Translations under genes and position numbers: made by a program | The notes under the pieces: model-generated | The model's input: only the letters and a program-made list of their open reading frames with translations | Databases searched by the model: none | Told to the model about the DNA's origin: nothing | NCBI RefSeq assembly: GCF_003992065.1 | Contig: NZ_RQUZ01000012.1 | Coordinates: forward strand, 1-64,000 | Source of the DNA: Veillonella seminalis | GTDB taxonomy: Bacteria > Bacillota > Negativicutes > Veillonellales > Veillonellaceae | Direction: 5' to 3' | Length of the DNA: 64,000 bases | In this document: positions 46,274 to 55,900 of the stretch, in pieces | Numbering within the stretch: position 1 is the stretch's first letter | How the letters are laid out: each line of letters begins with the position of its first letter

Positions 46274-47197
46274 ATGTTAGTAGCCAGTGTACAAGCCGCG
46301 GATCCGGTTTCGACCAGTGTTCAAAATGAAGTGGCGGACAGTATGAGTTATGTGGATAGAATTATTAATTTCTTTATTGAGCATGGACCGAGTCTGATTG
46401 TGGCACTCCTTATATACATTGTGGGGATGTATCTGGCCCGTTTTATTCGTGATGTGGCCATGCGCATGATGAAGCGTGCCAATTATGATCATACGGTTGT
46501 ATCTTTTGTGAGTCAGATTATCTATTACGGGTTGCTTGCCATTGTTCTCTTAACGGCGCTTAACTCGGCCGGGTTCCCGACAACGTCTTTATTGGCAGCC
46601 TTTGGTGCTTTAGGTTTAGCTATCGGTTTGGCTTTGCAGAGTAATCTGGCCAACTTTGCATCGGGTCTTTTGATCTTGATTTTTAAACCGTTCAGAGCCG
46701 GCGATTTGATTACAGTCGGTTCGGTAACGGGGACGGTTCGCAGCATTCAGTTTATGAATACGACTATTGTAACGAAGGAAATGCGCACCGTATTTATTCC
46801 AAACTCCATGCTTACATCACAGCAGGTGACGAACAGTACATATCAGGATACACGTGTAGTACCTTTCGTATTTGATATTGGTTATGATAATGACCATCAT
46901 AAGGCTATTAAGATTATTCGTGAAATTATTGAAAGCGATGAACGTATCGTCAACCGTGAGATGGTTGAAGTAGGTATCATGGAATTCGGCGATAACTCGG
47001 TGCGTATTGCGGCGTACCCGGTAGTAGAAAATGCCAACTATATGAAGGTATTCTATGATACTATGTCTTCGGTAAAAGATCATTTTGATGCAGAAAATAT
47101 TGATATTCCATATCCTCAGCGCGTTGTGCATATTCAGCGCAGCGGTTTAGATGAAAATGCTAAGCCTTTAGGTGATATGAGTCAATATGTAAAATAA
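46274..47197 (+). CDS. Small-conductance mechanosensitive channel (MscS family)
   Basis: A 307-residue MscS-type channel that releases solutes on hypo-osmotic shock. Three N-terminal membrane helices (about 35-140) end in the pore-lining TM3, with Gly/Ala packing AAFGALGLAIGLALQSNLANFASG. The cytoplasmic beta domain (FKPFRAGDLITVGSVTGTV) and a mixed C-terminal domain follow. The N-terminus before TM1 is longer than in E. coli MscS. GAAAGAGAGG precedes the ATG. The carboxypeptidase gene starts 13 bp after its stop, so they are probably co-transcribed. Confidence 0.92.
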   Translation: MLVASVQAADPVSTSVQNEVADSMSYVDRIINFFIEHGPSLIVALLIYIVGMYLARFIRDVAMRMMKRANYDHTVVSFVSQIIYYGLLAIVLLTALNSAGFPTTSLLAAFGALGLAIGLALQSNLANFASGLLILIFKPFRAGDLITVGSVTGTVRSIQFMNTTIVTKEMRTVFIPNSMLTSQQVTNSTYQDTRVVPFVFDIGYDNDHHKAIKIIREIIESDERIVNREMVEVGIMEFGDNSVRIAAYPVVENANYMKVFYDTMSSVKDHFDAENIDIPYPQRVVHIQRSGLDENAKPLGDMSQYVK

Positions 47198-47210
47198 GGA
47201 TTGTTGGATT

Positions 47211-48173
47211 ATGAACTATTGGCAAAAAATGTTAGGCGTTTTTGTAGTGACAGGTGGTTTGGTGGTCGTTGGGGCATTAGGGGCAACGCAGGTTGCGGCG
47301 GCCGATCAAGCGGCCGTCAGTCAGACAACCGATGCTAAAGTAAGTCAAACGACGACTCCGGAATTGGCAAGGCAGGCGACTGTGTTTTTAGATGAAACAT
47401 CTGCGGCGAAGTCGAGTGCGGTTGCCGTACCGAGTTTTGTGGCGGAAGCAGTCGTTCTGATGGATGCCGATACAGGTCGCGTGTTGGTATCGTGTAATGA
47501 AAATAAGCGAATGCATCCGGCCAGCACCACTAAAATGGTTACGCTGTTAACGGCCCTTAAATTGCAGGGGACAAGGCTTGATGAATTGGCCACAATCAGT
47601 CCGTATGCGGCCTCTATGGAAGAATCTAACTTAGGTGTTAAACCGACGGATCAGTTGCCTTTACAGGCGGTGGCAGAAGGTATGATGGTAGCCAGCGGTA
47701 ATGATGCGGCCGTAGTAGTGGCTGAAAATGTGAGCGGCAGTGTATATCGCTTTGCGCTGGAGATGAATCAAGTGGCAAAAGAAGCAGGGGCTACGGGCAG
47801 TCATTTTTTGAATCCGCATGGTCTTACGGAAGTCGGTCATTATTCGACAGCTCTGGACTTGGCTAAAATTGCGGCTTACGGCATGAATATTCCCATGTTC
47901 CGTGATTTTGTAGGCGATGATTTTTACAAGGTTCCTTATGAAAACCGCAAACCGGTTTGGGTTCGCACAACGAATCACTTTATTCGCAGTAAATATGAAG
48001 GGGCCAACGGTCTCAAAACAGGCTACACGGAAGCGGCCGGTGAGTGTTTGATTGCCACGGCAACCCGTGACGGGCACACGTTGATTGTGGTTCTCTTAAA
48101 TGACGATAATCGCTGGGTTGATGCGCCGGCTTTATTGGATTATGGGTTTGCCCGATTGGGTGTAACAAAATAG
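47211..48173 (+). CDS. D-alanyl-D-alanine carboxypeptidase (S11 family)
   Basis: A 320-residue periplasmic penicillin-binding protein that trims the terminal D-Ala of peptidoglycan pentapeptides. A signal peptide ends near residue 30 (QVAAADQ). The active-site motifs are Ser105-Thr-Thr-Lys108 in HPASTTKMVT, SGN at about 162-164 and KTGYTEA near residue 270. The C-terminus stops soon after the peptidase domain, and the DacA-type beta domain and amphipathic anchor are missing, so it may be soluble. It follows mscS closely. Confidence 0.92.
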   Translation: MNYWQKMLGVFVVTGGLVVVGALGATQVAAADQAAVSQTTDAKVSQTTTPELARQATVFLDETSAAKSSAVAVPSFVAEAVVLMDADTGRVLVSCNENKRMHPASTTKMVTLLTALKLQGTRLDELATISPYAASMEESNLGVKPTDQLPLQAVAEGMMVASGNDAAVVVAENVSGSVYRFALEMNQVAKEAGATGSHFLNPHGLTEVGHYSTALDLAKIAAYGMNIPMFRDFVGDDFYKVPYENRKPVWVRTTNHFIRSKYEGANGLKTGYTEAAGECLIATATRDGHTLIVVLLNDDNRWVDAPALLDYGFARLGVTK

Positions 48174-48263
48174 CATAATCGGGTATTATAAAGGTGTAAT
48201 AAGACGTTAAACCTTATAAAGCTGTTATAAGGTGTTATAAACAGGTATAGATAAAGGGGTATT

Positions 48264-48875
48264 ATGAAATCAGAATCAGGTAAAACCAGTGCGTTTTTTG
48301 CCTTTTTACGACGTTTGCGATTTATTCGTCGTTGGGGCTTGATGCGCAATATGGAACCGGAAAATAACCAGGAACACAGTCTTGATGTGGCATTTATCGT
48401 TCACAACTTGGCGTTATTACATAATTTAAACGGCGGTACGGTCGACGTTAATCGTTTGGCCGTAGCCGCCATGTATCATGATGTGAGTGAAATTTTTACC
48501 GGCGATATGCCGACTCCGATTAAATATTTTCATCCCACATTGCGTGAATTATATGGTCAAGTGGAACGATTGGCCCAAGAGAAGATGTTGCGTACGTTGC
48601 CGACGGAACTGCAAAAGGCCTATGAACCGTATTTGTTGGGCGAACTCGATGAAATAGAGTTAAAATTGCTCAAAGCGGCTGATACGATGGCGGCTTTTAT
48701 GAAATGTGCCATCGAGAGAAAAGCCGGCAATGAGGAATTCAATGAAGCTTACGACAGTATATTAACAAAGCTCCACGCCATGGAATTACCGGCAGTGGAG
48801 CAGTTTTTGACATTATATATGGAACCTATGAGTGCATCGCTTGATACGCTTAATTATTCATCGTTAGATGAATGA
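48264..48875 (+). CDS. YfbR-like HD-domain 5'-deoxynucleotidase
   Basis: A 203-residue HD-domain phosphohydrolase. The metal-binding residues are visible: NNQEHSLDVAFI (His), MYHDVSEIFTGDMPTPIK (His-Asp), and KAADTMAAFM (Asp) near residue 145. This pattern fits YfbR-type enzymes that dephosphorylate deoxyribonucleoside 5'-monophosphates. The purine-rich AAAGGGG lies before the ATG. Its 3' end overlaps queG by 22 bp, tail to tail. Confidence 0.85.
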   Translation: MKSESGKTSAFFAFLRRLRFIRRWGLMRNMEPENNQEHSLDVAFIVHNLALLHNLNGGTVDVNRLAVAAMYHDVSEIFTGDMPTPIKYFHPTLRELYGQVERLAQEKMLRTLPTELQKAYEPYLLGELDEIELKLLKAADTMAAFMKCAIERKAGNEEFNEAYDSILTKLHAMELPAVEQFLTLYMEPMSASLDTLNYSSLDE

Positions 48876-49831
48876 GTGGTAAGCGGTGCCACCGGTTTTG
48901 CGGCTGAATCGGCCGATGAAGTTATTGCATTTGAGTCTGTGCCGGTGGTGTTTGTTTCGGCTATATAGTTAGCGTTGCGAAGCAGCACAGCTTTACCGCG
49001 CCACGCAAAGGCACGGTGGCCGTATTCGGCTTTGAATGTTTTATTGGTGAGTTCCGGCAGTTGCACCGGATTGACATAGGGTTCAACGGTTTGAAACTCC
49101 GGAATCGGTGTGGTTGGCACATTACGATTGTGCGGGCACACTTCTTGACAAATATCACAGCCCCAAATGAGGGGAGATTTTTGGATAATCGCTACTTCAT
49201 CGGGGGGCAAGTCTCTTTTCTTCTGGGTGAGGTAGCTTTTGCATGTTTCAAAACCGAAGTCTTTATGGCCCAGTGATTGACCGGGACAAGATTTAATACA
49301 GCGATTGCAACTGAGACAGGTACCTTGCATAGGTTCGTCCGGCGTGAGTTCGCAAGAGGTTAAAAGAGTGCCGATTGAAGTGTAGCTGCCCCAAACCGGA
49401 TGGATGAGGGACCTGTTTTTGCCAAAAATACCGAGACCTGCAAGATAGGCTATATACCGGTCGGCCATGGGCGATGTATCGCAGTGGATTTCAAATTCCA
49501 CCGTTTGATCCAGTTCTTGCAGGGCCGCACCGAATCGTTTCAGATAGTCGGGGATGACCAGATGATAGTCGGGCCCCCAAGCGTAACGCGGTAAATTGAC
49601 CGGCTGATCCGTTTTTATATAGTATGGGAAGAGACAGACAATAGCACTCTTGGGCGTCTGTAATTGTGTATTGGCCGTGAGCCGTTCTTCCAAGGTGCCG
49701 TTAATAAACGGACAGGGCTTGTTCGTGTCGATATAGTTGGGCGCATCTTCCGGTAACGGCCATGGGGCGATACCTACGGCGGGAATATTTAATTTTTTTG
49801 CTATTTGAAAAATGTCGTTTCGTGTTATCAT
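48854..49831 (-). CDS. queG: Epoxyqueuosine reductase
   Basis: Cobalamin-dependent enzyme that reduces epoxyqueuosine to queuosine in tRNA. Two 4Fe-4S motifs are clear: CLSCNRCIKSCPG near residue 185 and CDICQEVCPHN near residue 232. The N-terminal half contains the DUF1730-type B12-binding part with DTSPMADRYIAYLAGLGIFGKNRSL. ATG 49831 is preferred; an upstream TTG at 49861 would add ten residues with no ribosome binding site, and 49831 also has a weak one. The last 35 residues are Ser/Thr/Ala-rich and outside the usual fold; part of them overlaps the convergent YfbR-like gene. Confidence 0.92.
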   Translation of the reverse strand: MITRNDIFQIAKKLNIPAVGIAPWPLPEDAPNYIDTNKPCPFINGTLEERLTANTQLQTPKSAIVCLFPYYIKTDQPVNLPRYAWGPDYHLVIPDYLKRFGAALQELDQTVEFEIHCDTSPMADRYIAYLAGLGIFGKNRSLIHPVWGSYTSIGTLLTSCELTPDEPMQGTCLSCNRCIKSCPGQSLGHKDFGFETCKSYLTQKKRDLPPDEVAIIQKSPLIWGCDICQEVCPHNRNVPTTPIPEFQTVEPYVNPVQLPELTNKTFKAEYGHRAFAWRGKAVLLRNANYIAETNTTGTDSNAITSSADSAAKPVAPLTTHSSNDE

Positions 49832-50015
49832 GATACAGTTATTATGACAAATTTTGTACAAAAAAGCGATGACTTTTTATATATTACGGACGGCGTTCGA
49901 TTATAATAAAAGTATATCAAGTCGCCATGTATGGTGCATTTAATTTGGCAGTGCATTTATTTTATATAGTGGATAACAGGTGTAGCGAATCTGCATGTAG
50001 AGGTAGGAGGACATC

Positions 50016-50804
50016 ATGTTGATGTATCGGCAGTTATTGCAACCGAAGACGGTTGACGAGGCATATGAGATGGCCTTGAAATTTAAGACAGCTCCGTTTT
50101 TAGCCGGCGGCTGTTGGATCGGTTTAGGGACGTGGCGTTGGCCTTCAGTGATTGATATGAGTCAGTTGGGCTTAGATTATATTCGTGACGAAGAGAGCTA
50201 TTATGCTATCGGAGCCATGGCAACCCAAGGCGATGTGGAACGGTTTGAGCCCTTCAAAACCTATGCTAAAGGACTTTTAATCAAAGCAGTACATCCTATT
50301 TTGGGTGTTCAGTTTCGTAATATGGCCACCATGGGCGGTTCTGTGGCGGCTCGCTTCGGGTTTTCCGATATTTTGCCGGCTCTATTGGCGTTAAAGGCCG
50401 ATGTAGTACTTCACAAAAACTGTGTTATGCCTTTAGCTGAATATATGAATTTTAAAGAACGGGATGTACTTGTAGAAATTCGTGTGCCTAAAGAGGTACG
50501 ACCGGTGGCAATTAGTACTTTGCGTAAATCGACGAGCGATTTTCCGTTTTTGACGGGTTCGCTTCGTAAGGATGAAACGGGCTATCATATGTATATCGGT
50601 TGTCGTCCGGCGGCTGCCCGTGAAGCGGTTAAGGCCGGTGAACTGTTGAGCACTAAAGGCGTAGCAGCCATTGATGAAGTGATGGCGACCGCTGCCGCTG
50701 AAATTGCGTTTCAGACAAATTCGCATGCGTCGACCGAGTATCGCGCAGCTATGACAAAAGTACTGGTAAAACGCTTGGTGCAGGAGGTAGAGCAGTGGAC
50801 GTAA
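50016..50804 (+). CDS. Molybdenum hydroxylase FAD subunit (xanthine dehydrogenase family)
   Basis: A 262-residue FAD-binding subunit of a three-subunit molybdenum hydroxylase. FLAGGCWIGL near residue 29 and the RNMATMGGSVAARFGFSDILP stretch near residue 100 form the FAD site. The C-terminal CO-dehydrogenase-flavoprotein-like domain follows. AGGAGGA precedes the ATG. The next gene starts inside its end (10-bp overlap), showing tight coupling. The substrate may be xanthine, another purine or a heterocycle. Confidence 0.9.
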   Translation: MLMYRQLLQPKTVDEAYEMALKFKTAPFLAGGCWIGLGTWRWPSVIDMSQLGLDYIRDEESYYAIGAMATQGDVERFEPFKTYAKGLLIKAVHPILGVQFRNMATMGGSVAARFGFSDILPALLALKADVVLHKNCVMPLAEYMNFKERDVLVEIRVPKEVRPVAISTLRKSTSDFPFLTGSLRKDETGYHMYIGCRPAAAREAVKAGELLSTKGVAAIDEVMATAAAEIAFQTNSHASTEYRAAMTKVLVKRLVQEVEQWT

Positions 50805-51250
50805 GTTTAACAGTAAATGGTAAAAAAATACAGGTGTCGGTTGAACCGGATGAAATGTTATTGACTACGTTACGCGGCCAAGGTTATTTCAGTACGCGAC
50901 GCGGCTGCGATACGCTTAATTGCGGCCTTTGTACCGTATGGCTCGACGGGAAGACTATTTTGTCCTGTTCGTATCTGACTTATCGGGCGGCCGGCCATGA
51001 AGTGACGACGCTCGAGGGCCTTGCCGATGAAGCAGCTCTTTTGGCGGATTGTTTGGCAGCCGAAGGCGCCGATCAATGCGGTTACTGTACCACGGGCATG
51101 ATGATGAGTGCTATGGCGTTACGCCGTCAAAATCCAAATCCGACCGATGAAGAAATTAAGGATTTTCTCGTAGGCAATTTGTGCCGTTGTACCGGTTATG
51201 AATCGCATTTGCGCGGCATTCGTCGTTACTTGCAGGAGGTAGAGGCATGA
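50795..51250 (+). CDS. Molybdenum hydroxylase 2Fe-2S subunit
   Basis: A 151-residue iron-sulfur subunit with two 2Fe-2S domains. The plant-type cluster uses Cys residues in GCDTLNCGLCTVW, and the C-terminal cluster uses QCGYCTTGMMMSA and NLCRCTGYESH. The start is GTG 50795 after AGGAGGTAG at 50782-50790. It overlaps the FAD gene by 10 bp and the molybdenum subunit by 4 bp. It passes electrons from the Mo site to FAD. Confidence 0.93.
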   Translation: MDVSLTVNGKKIQVSVEPDEMLLTTLRGQGYFSTRRGCDTLNCGLCTVWLDGKTILSCSYLTYRAAGHEVTTLEGLADEAALLADCLAAEGADQCGYCTTGMMMSAMALRRQNPNPTDEEIKDFLVGNLCRCTGYESHLRGIRRYLQEVEA

Positions 51251-53559
51251 GTGAAGAACAAAAAGTACGTCAACATGTGGGTAAGTCGTACAAGAAAATT
51301 GATGCCGCTACGATTTTGAGCGGCCGTGCCGCTTATACGGAAGATTTTATACCGCCTCATGCACTGGTAATTAAAGTATTGCGCAGCCCGCATCCGATGG
51401 CGAAGATTCTTGATATTAACGCTACGGTAGCGTTGAAATTACCGGGCGTTGAAGCGGTTTTTACCTATAAAGATGTGCCGAAGACACGCTTTACTTTAGC
51501 CGGTCAGACCTTTCCGGAACCATCCGCCTATGATTCTTTAATTTTAGATCAATATGTGCGGTATGTGGGGGATGCGGTGGCACTCATTGTAGCCAAAGAC
51601 GAAGCGACCGCTTTGCAAGCCATGAAGGTAATTCGCGTTACTTATGATGTGATGGAACCGGTTCTCGATATGCGCACTGCGTTAGATCATCCGACAGTGA
51701 TTCATCCGGAAGATGATTTGGATTACAATATGCCGGTCGGCGGCGATCCTAAACGCAATTTGGCTTGTTCGTACAGCCGCGTTGTAGGCGATGTTGAAGG
51801 GGAATTGGCAAAGTGCGATTATGTGGTGGAAGATACATATTTTGACCAGGCAACGATTCAAACAGCCATGGAAACATTCCGTACATTCTGCACCATTGAC
51901 CAATTCGGCCGCCTTGTATGTACCAGTTCGACCCAGATTCCGTTCCATGTACGTCGTCATATTGCTCGAGCCTTGGAAATCCCGGCCACTAAAGTGCGTG
52001 TTATTAAACCGCGTATCGGTGGCGGCTTCGGTTCTAAACAAACGGCGTGCACCGAATTGTTCGTAGCGTTTGTAACTTGGACTTTGAAAAAACCGGCTGT
52101 TTTAATTTATGACCGTCACGAAGCGAATAACTGCTCAACCAGTCGTCATGCGCGTGAGTGGAAAATTCGGTTGGGGGCTACTAAAGACGGTATCATTCAG
52201 GTTATCGACATGGTAGCCGTGTCGGATGCCGGTGCTTACGGTACCCATGCTTTTACGACGTTTACAGCCGGTGAACATAAGTCGGTACCGCTCTATAATA
52301 AAGGCAAGGCAGTTCGCTATGAATCGAACATCGTCTACACCAATCATATGGCAGGCGGTGCGTTCCGTGGTTATGGGGCCACGGAAGCCTTGTGGCCGCT
52401 TGAATGTGCGGTAACCAAATTGGCTAAAAAAATGGGCGTTGATGAAATCGAATTGCGCCTCAAAAACCTCATCAATGTTGGCGAGCGTTCGCAAGTATAC
52501 GAACCTGGCGAAGTGCTCGAATCGGGGCTTTTAAAAGAAGCAATTGCCAAAGCCAAGGCTATGGCCCGTTGGGATGAACGGCCGCACAGCTGGCAGATTG
52601 ATGAAACCCATCGCGGCGGTTTAGGTGTGGCATTGGCGTTCCAAGGATCCGGTGTTGCCAATATCGATACGGCCTCGGTTGAAATTAAATTGCAAGATGA
52701 CGGTAGTTATACTTTATATACCGGGTCCACCGATATGGGCACCGGCTCCAATACGATTCTCATGCAGATGGCTTGCGAAGTACTTGGCTGTCCGCTTGAT
52801 CACATGACTTGTTATGAAGCGGATACGGATGTAGTGCCGTTCGATCCGGGTTCTTATGCATCGAGTACTACTTATGTAACAGGAACAGCGGCTAAAATGG
52901 CGGCCGAAGATTTACGAGCTAAATTAATTAAGACGTTCGCCACTTATTTGGGAATAAGTGAAGCTGATATTGATTTTGACGGGGTAACTGCCAGAACTAA
53001 AGATGGTCAAAAAGCTATGACTACGCAGGAATTGGCACCTAAATTATTGGTAAGCTTCGGACCGGCGGCACAGCAACTTGTGGGGTTTGCCACTTGGGGC
53101 AGTCATACCTCACCGCCACCATTTATGATTGGTATTGCGGAAGTCAGTGTCGATACGGAGACGGGTCAGGTAACGCCGCTCGATTATTATGCGGTTGTGG
53201 ATTGCGGTACGGTGATCAATCCGAAATTAGCCAGAGTTCAAGCCGAAGGCGGTATTGTACAGGGCATCGGTATGGCTTTGACGGAAGAAATAAACTATTC
53301 GAGTACGGGTCGCTTAGAAACAAATAACTTAATGCGCTATAAAATCCCAACGCGCCTCGATATGGGACGTCTTCACGTAGATTTTGTAGAATCCCATGAA
53401 CCGACAGGGGCTTTCGGTGTGAAATCTATTGGCGAAGTAGTCATTAATACTTCCTGCCCGGCTATTCAAGGCGCCATCTTAAATGCATGCGGAGCAGAAT
53501 TAACTACATTACCTATGATTTCAGAAAAGGTATTTCAGGCCTTGATGGCGAAACAATAA
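51247..53559 (+). CDS. Molybdenum hydroxylase large (Mo-binding) subunit
   Basis: A 770-residue catalytic subunit binding molybdopterin. An N-terminal aldehyde-oxidase a/b hammerhead domain (about 20-130) precedes the Mo-binding domain. Conserved stretches are RIGGGFGSKQ near residue 258, AGGAFRGYGATEA near residue 370, and AFGVKSIGEVVINTSCP near residue 735, which contains the catalytic Glu. AGGAGGTAGAGG precedes the ATG. The following yqeC, mocA-like, yqeB and xdhC-like genes point to a selenium-dependent molybdenum hydroxylase carrying a labile selenium ligand. Substrate unknown; a purine is the best guess. Confidence 0.92.
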   Translation: MSEEQKVRQHVGKSYKKIDAATILSGRAAYTEDFIPPHALVIKVLRSPHPMAKILDINATVALKLPGVEAVFTYKDVPKTRFTLAGQTFPEPSAYDSLILDQYVRYVGDAVALIVAKDEATALQAMKVIRVTYDVMEPVLDMRTALDHPTVIHPEDDLDYNMPVGGDPKRNLACSYSRVVGDVEGELAKCDYVVEDTYFDQATIQTAMETFRTFCTIDQFGRLVCTSSTQIPFHVRRHIARALEIPATKVRVIKPRIGGGFGSKQTACTELFVAFVTWTLKKPAVLIYDRHEANNCSTSRHAREWKIRLGATKDGIIQVIDMVAVSDAGAYGTHAFTTFTAGEHKSVPLYNKGKAVRYESNIVYTNHMAGGAFRGYGATEALWPLECAVTKLAKKMGVDEIELRLKNLINVGERSQVYEPGEVLESGLLKEAIAKAKAMARWDERPHSWQIDETHRGGLGVALAFQGSGVANIDTASVEIKLQDDGSYTLYTGSTDMGTGSNTILMQMACEVLGCPLDHMTCYEADTDVVPFDPGSYASSTTYVTGTAAKMAAEDLRAKLIKTFATYLGISEADIDFDGVTARTKDGQKAMTTQELAPKLLVSFGPAAQQLVGFATWGSHTSPPPFMIGIAEVSVDTETGQVTPLDYYAVVDCGTVINPKLARVQAEGGIVQGIGMALTEEINYSSTGRLETNNLMRYKIPTRLDMGRLHVDFVESHEPTGAFGVKSIGEVVINTSCPAIQGAILNACGAELTTLPMISEKVFQALMAKQ

Positions 53560-53614
53560 AGGGTAGGTATTTAATTTCGAGCCAGAAGAGTGCTCGCACT
53601 GAGGAGGAACGGCC

Positions 53615-54373
53615 ATGATGATTCAAGCTAAACATTGGAATTCGTTGATTGAACCGGGTATAACAGCCATTGTAGGGGCTGGCGGTAAGACAACAGTACT
53701 CTCTAAATTGGTAGAATATGCAGGATTAATAGGAGCGCCGACTTTAGTTACGACTACTACCAAACTGTATGAATCTCAGGTAGCTTTATGGAATCCGTAT
53801 TATGGGACAGATTTTAATGATGCGGAAGAAGCCTGTCACAAAGCTATGCAGCGGGGGCGCTGTGCAGCTTGGTTCAGCAGTGTTGATGGCACTAAAGTAA
53901 CCTCTTTGAAGCCTCAGGCTATTGATGCGATGCACATGGTACATCCAAATTGGCAAATTTTGGTTGAAGCGGACGGTGCTAAAGAAAAATGGGTAAAGGC
54001 ACCAAAAACGACGGAACCGATTATCCCATCTCAAACGACTACCACAATTGGCGTAGTCAATTTGCAGATGCTCGGCACCGAACTCACAGAAGAACATGTT
54101 CATAATTTAGGCGCCGTTGCCAATATTATGGAGCGCGCCGAAGGTGCTGTGGTAACATCTTCGATGCTGGCTCGTTTGGTATTGCATCCGCAGGGCTTAT
54201 TCCAATACAGTCAAGGCAAACGGATTTTATTCTGTACTGGTTATGATACGGTGCAACATCGTATCATTGATGCCTTCCTTGATGCGTTATCGGACAGCAA
54301 ATTCTCCATGATTGTATTGGCTGACGGCTATAAAGCCAGCTGTGAAATTGCTCGCGTTATTCAGTGGCAGTAG
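53615..54373 (+). CDS. YqeC-type selenium-dependent hydroxylase accessory protein
   Basis: A 252-residue P-loop protein of the YqeC family. VGAGGKTTVLSKL near residue 20 is a Walker-like loop, VTTTTKLY follows near residue 47, and LVEADGAKEKWVKAP near residue 112 is the family hallmark. GAGGAGG precedes the ATG. The family occurs with molybdenum hydroxylases in selenium-using anaerobes and is thought to help make or insert the selenium cofactor. The reaction is not established. Confidence 0.88.
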   Translation: MMIQAKHWNSLIEPGITAIVGAGGKTTVLSKLVEYAGLIGAPTLVTTTTKLYESQVALWNPYYGTDFNDAEEACHKAMQRGRCAAWFSSVDGTKVTSLKPQAIDAMHMVHPNWQILVEADGAKEKWVKAPKTTEPIIPSQTTTTIGVVNLQMLGTELTEEHVHNLGAVANIMERAEGAVVTSSMLARLVLHPQGLFQYSQGKRILFCTGYDTVQHRIIDAFLDALSDSKFSMIVLADGYKASCEIARVIQWQ

Positions 54374-54471
54374 CAATCGTTCTCAGTCGCTTTACGTTAC
54401 GTTCGGTGAATTATGTAGGGGAAATCCGGTAAGAGCCAACGTAGTGAAGCGGACATTGACAGGAATTAGTA

Positions 54472-55083
54472 ATGGATATTGATGTAGTAATTTTGGCGGC
54501 CGGTCTCAGCCGCCGTATGGGGACTTCTAAAATATTGTTGCCTTGGCGCGGCCGTACACTTCTGGATGCGGCCTGTGAGGTATACGGCGATTTGGGAGGT
54601 AATAAAATTGTAGTTACGGGAGGCGAACAAGCAACCGAAGCGGCACAAATAGCTAATTCATGGGGATTTACGGCTGTTTATAATGAAGCACCGGAAAGAG
54701 GGCAAAGTAGTTCCTTGGCCAAGGGCATCGCTGCTTTAGCGAATTCCCCACGGCCGGTACTTTGTGCTGTGGCGGATCAACCCCTTATAACGCAAGAGGC
54801 TGTCCGTAAAATGCAAAAGGGCTATAGTGTGCTTAATCAAGATGATAAACTGATTTTGTGTCCGTTATACGGACACAATAAAGAACGGGGAAATCCGGTT
54901 ATTTTCGGACCCGTATGGAAAGACGCTTTACAACAGTTAGTGGGGGATGAAGGGGGCCGCCGACTTATGCGCGGCGAAGCAAAAGATTTTGTGCAATTTA
55001 TCGAAATTTCAGAACCTATCGGCGTTGATGTTGATACGCCGTTTGAATATGAACAGTTGTATAATAGGCGAGGAAAAATATGA
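54472..55083 (+). CDS. MocA-like molybdenum cofactor nucleotidyltransferase
   Basis: A 203-residue NTP transferase. The N-terminal VVILAAGLSRRMGTSKILLP is the nucleotide-binding signature, with ADQPLI near residue 102 and a C-terminal GVDVDTPFEYEQL. It most likely converts molybdopterin to the cytosine (or another) dinucleotide form for the hydroxylase. The ribosome binding site is weak. Its stop overlaps the next ATG by 4 bp (ATGA). Confidence 0.88.
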   Translation: MDIDVVILAAGLSRRMGTSKILLPWRGRTLLDAACEVYGDLGGNKIVVTGGEQATEAAQIANSWGFTAVYNEAPERGQSSSLAKGIAALANSPRPVLCAVADQPLITQEAVRKMQKGYSVLNQDDKLILCPLYGHNKERGNPVIFGPVWKDALQQLVGDEGGRRLMRGEAKDFVQFIEISEPIGVDVDTPFEYEQLYNRRGKI

Positions 55084-55886
55084 AACCATTAATACTTATG
55101 CGCAGTGGCGGCGATATTGCCTCCGGGTGTGTGTATCGTTTACGACGCGCAGGTTTTCGTGTTGTGATAAATGAATTACCGATTCCAACGATGATTCGTC
55201 GCAAGGTGTGTTACGGGGCGGCGGTACATCGCGGGGAAGTTTTATTGGAACGTTACGTGGCACGCCATGTGACATTGGCGGAAGCACAAGGCATATTGGA
55301 GCGCGGCGAAGATATAATACCGGTAGTGACAGAAGACTATCGAACTGTTTTAGAGGCAATAAAACCGGATGTGGTGGTGGACGCTATCTTGGCGAAGCGC
55401 AATGTCGGTACGCGCAATGATGATGCACCGCTCGTTATCGGTTGCGGCCCGGGTTTTACGGCCGGTGATGATGTGAACGTGGTAGTAGAAACCATGCGCG
55501 GTCATACATTAGGCCGTTGTATTTATGAAGGATCCGCCTTACCGAATACGGGGGTACCCGGTAATGTAGGCGGTTATACGTATGAGCGTGTAATGCATTC
55601 GCCGTGTGACGGTTTATTCACGGCTCGCCGTCATATCGGCGAAGAAGTGGAAGCCGGTGAAACTATCGGTTTTGTAGACGGTACACCGGTTGTGTCGCAG
55701 ATTGCCGGCATTTTGCGCGGTGTATTGGCCTCCGGTTTAATGGTAACTAAAGGTTTTAAATTGGCTGATGTGGATGCACGTTGTGAACGCTCCCATTGTT
55801 ATTCTATTTCCGACAAGGCATTAGCCGTTGCCGGCGGTGTCATGGAGGCCATTTTAGCTTTTATGCACGAAGAAGAGTTATTTTAA
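55080..55886 (+). CDS. YqeB-type selenium-dependent molybdenum hydroxylase accessory protein
   Basis: A 268-residue protein of the YqeB (EF2563) family, named for its constant link to selenium-dependent molybdenum hydroxylases. Visible features are the Rossmann-like start LILMRSGGDIASGCVYRL, AILAKRNVGTRNDDAPLVIG near residue 105, and a biotinyl-like segment SPCDGLFTARRHIGEEVEAG near residue 175. It overlaps the upstream gene and is followed by the xdhC-like pair. Its exact chemistry is unknown. Confidence 0.88.
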   Translation: MKPLILMRSGGDIASGCVYRLRRAGFRVVINELPIPTMIRRKVCYGAAVHRGEVLLERYVARHVTLAEAQGILERGEDIIPVVTEDYRTVLEAIKPDVVVDAILAKRNVGTRNDDAPLVIGCGPGFTAGDDVNVVVETMRGHTLGRCIYEGSALPNTGVPGNVGGYTYERVMHSPCDGLFTARRHIGEEVEAGETIGFVDGTPVVSQIAGILRGVLASGLMVTKGFKLADVDARCERSHCYSISDKALAVAGGVMEAILAFMHEEELF

Positions 55887-55900
55887 ATTTTGAGGTTTTT

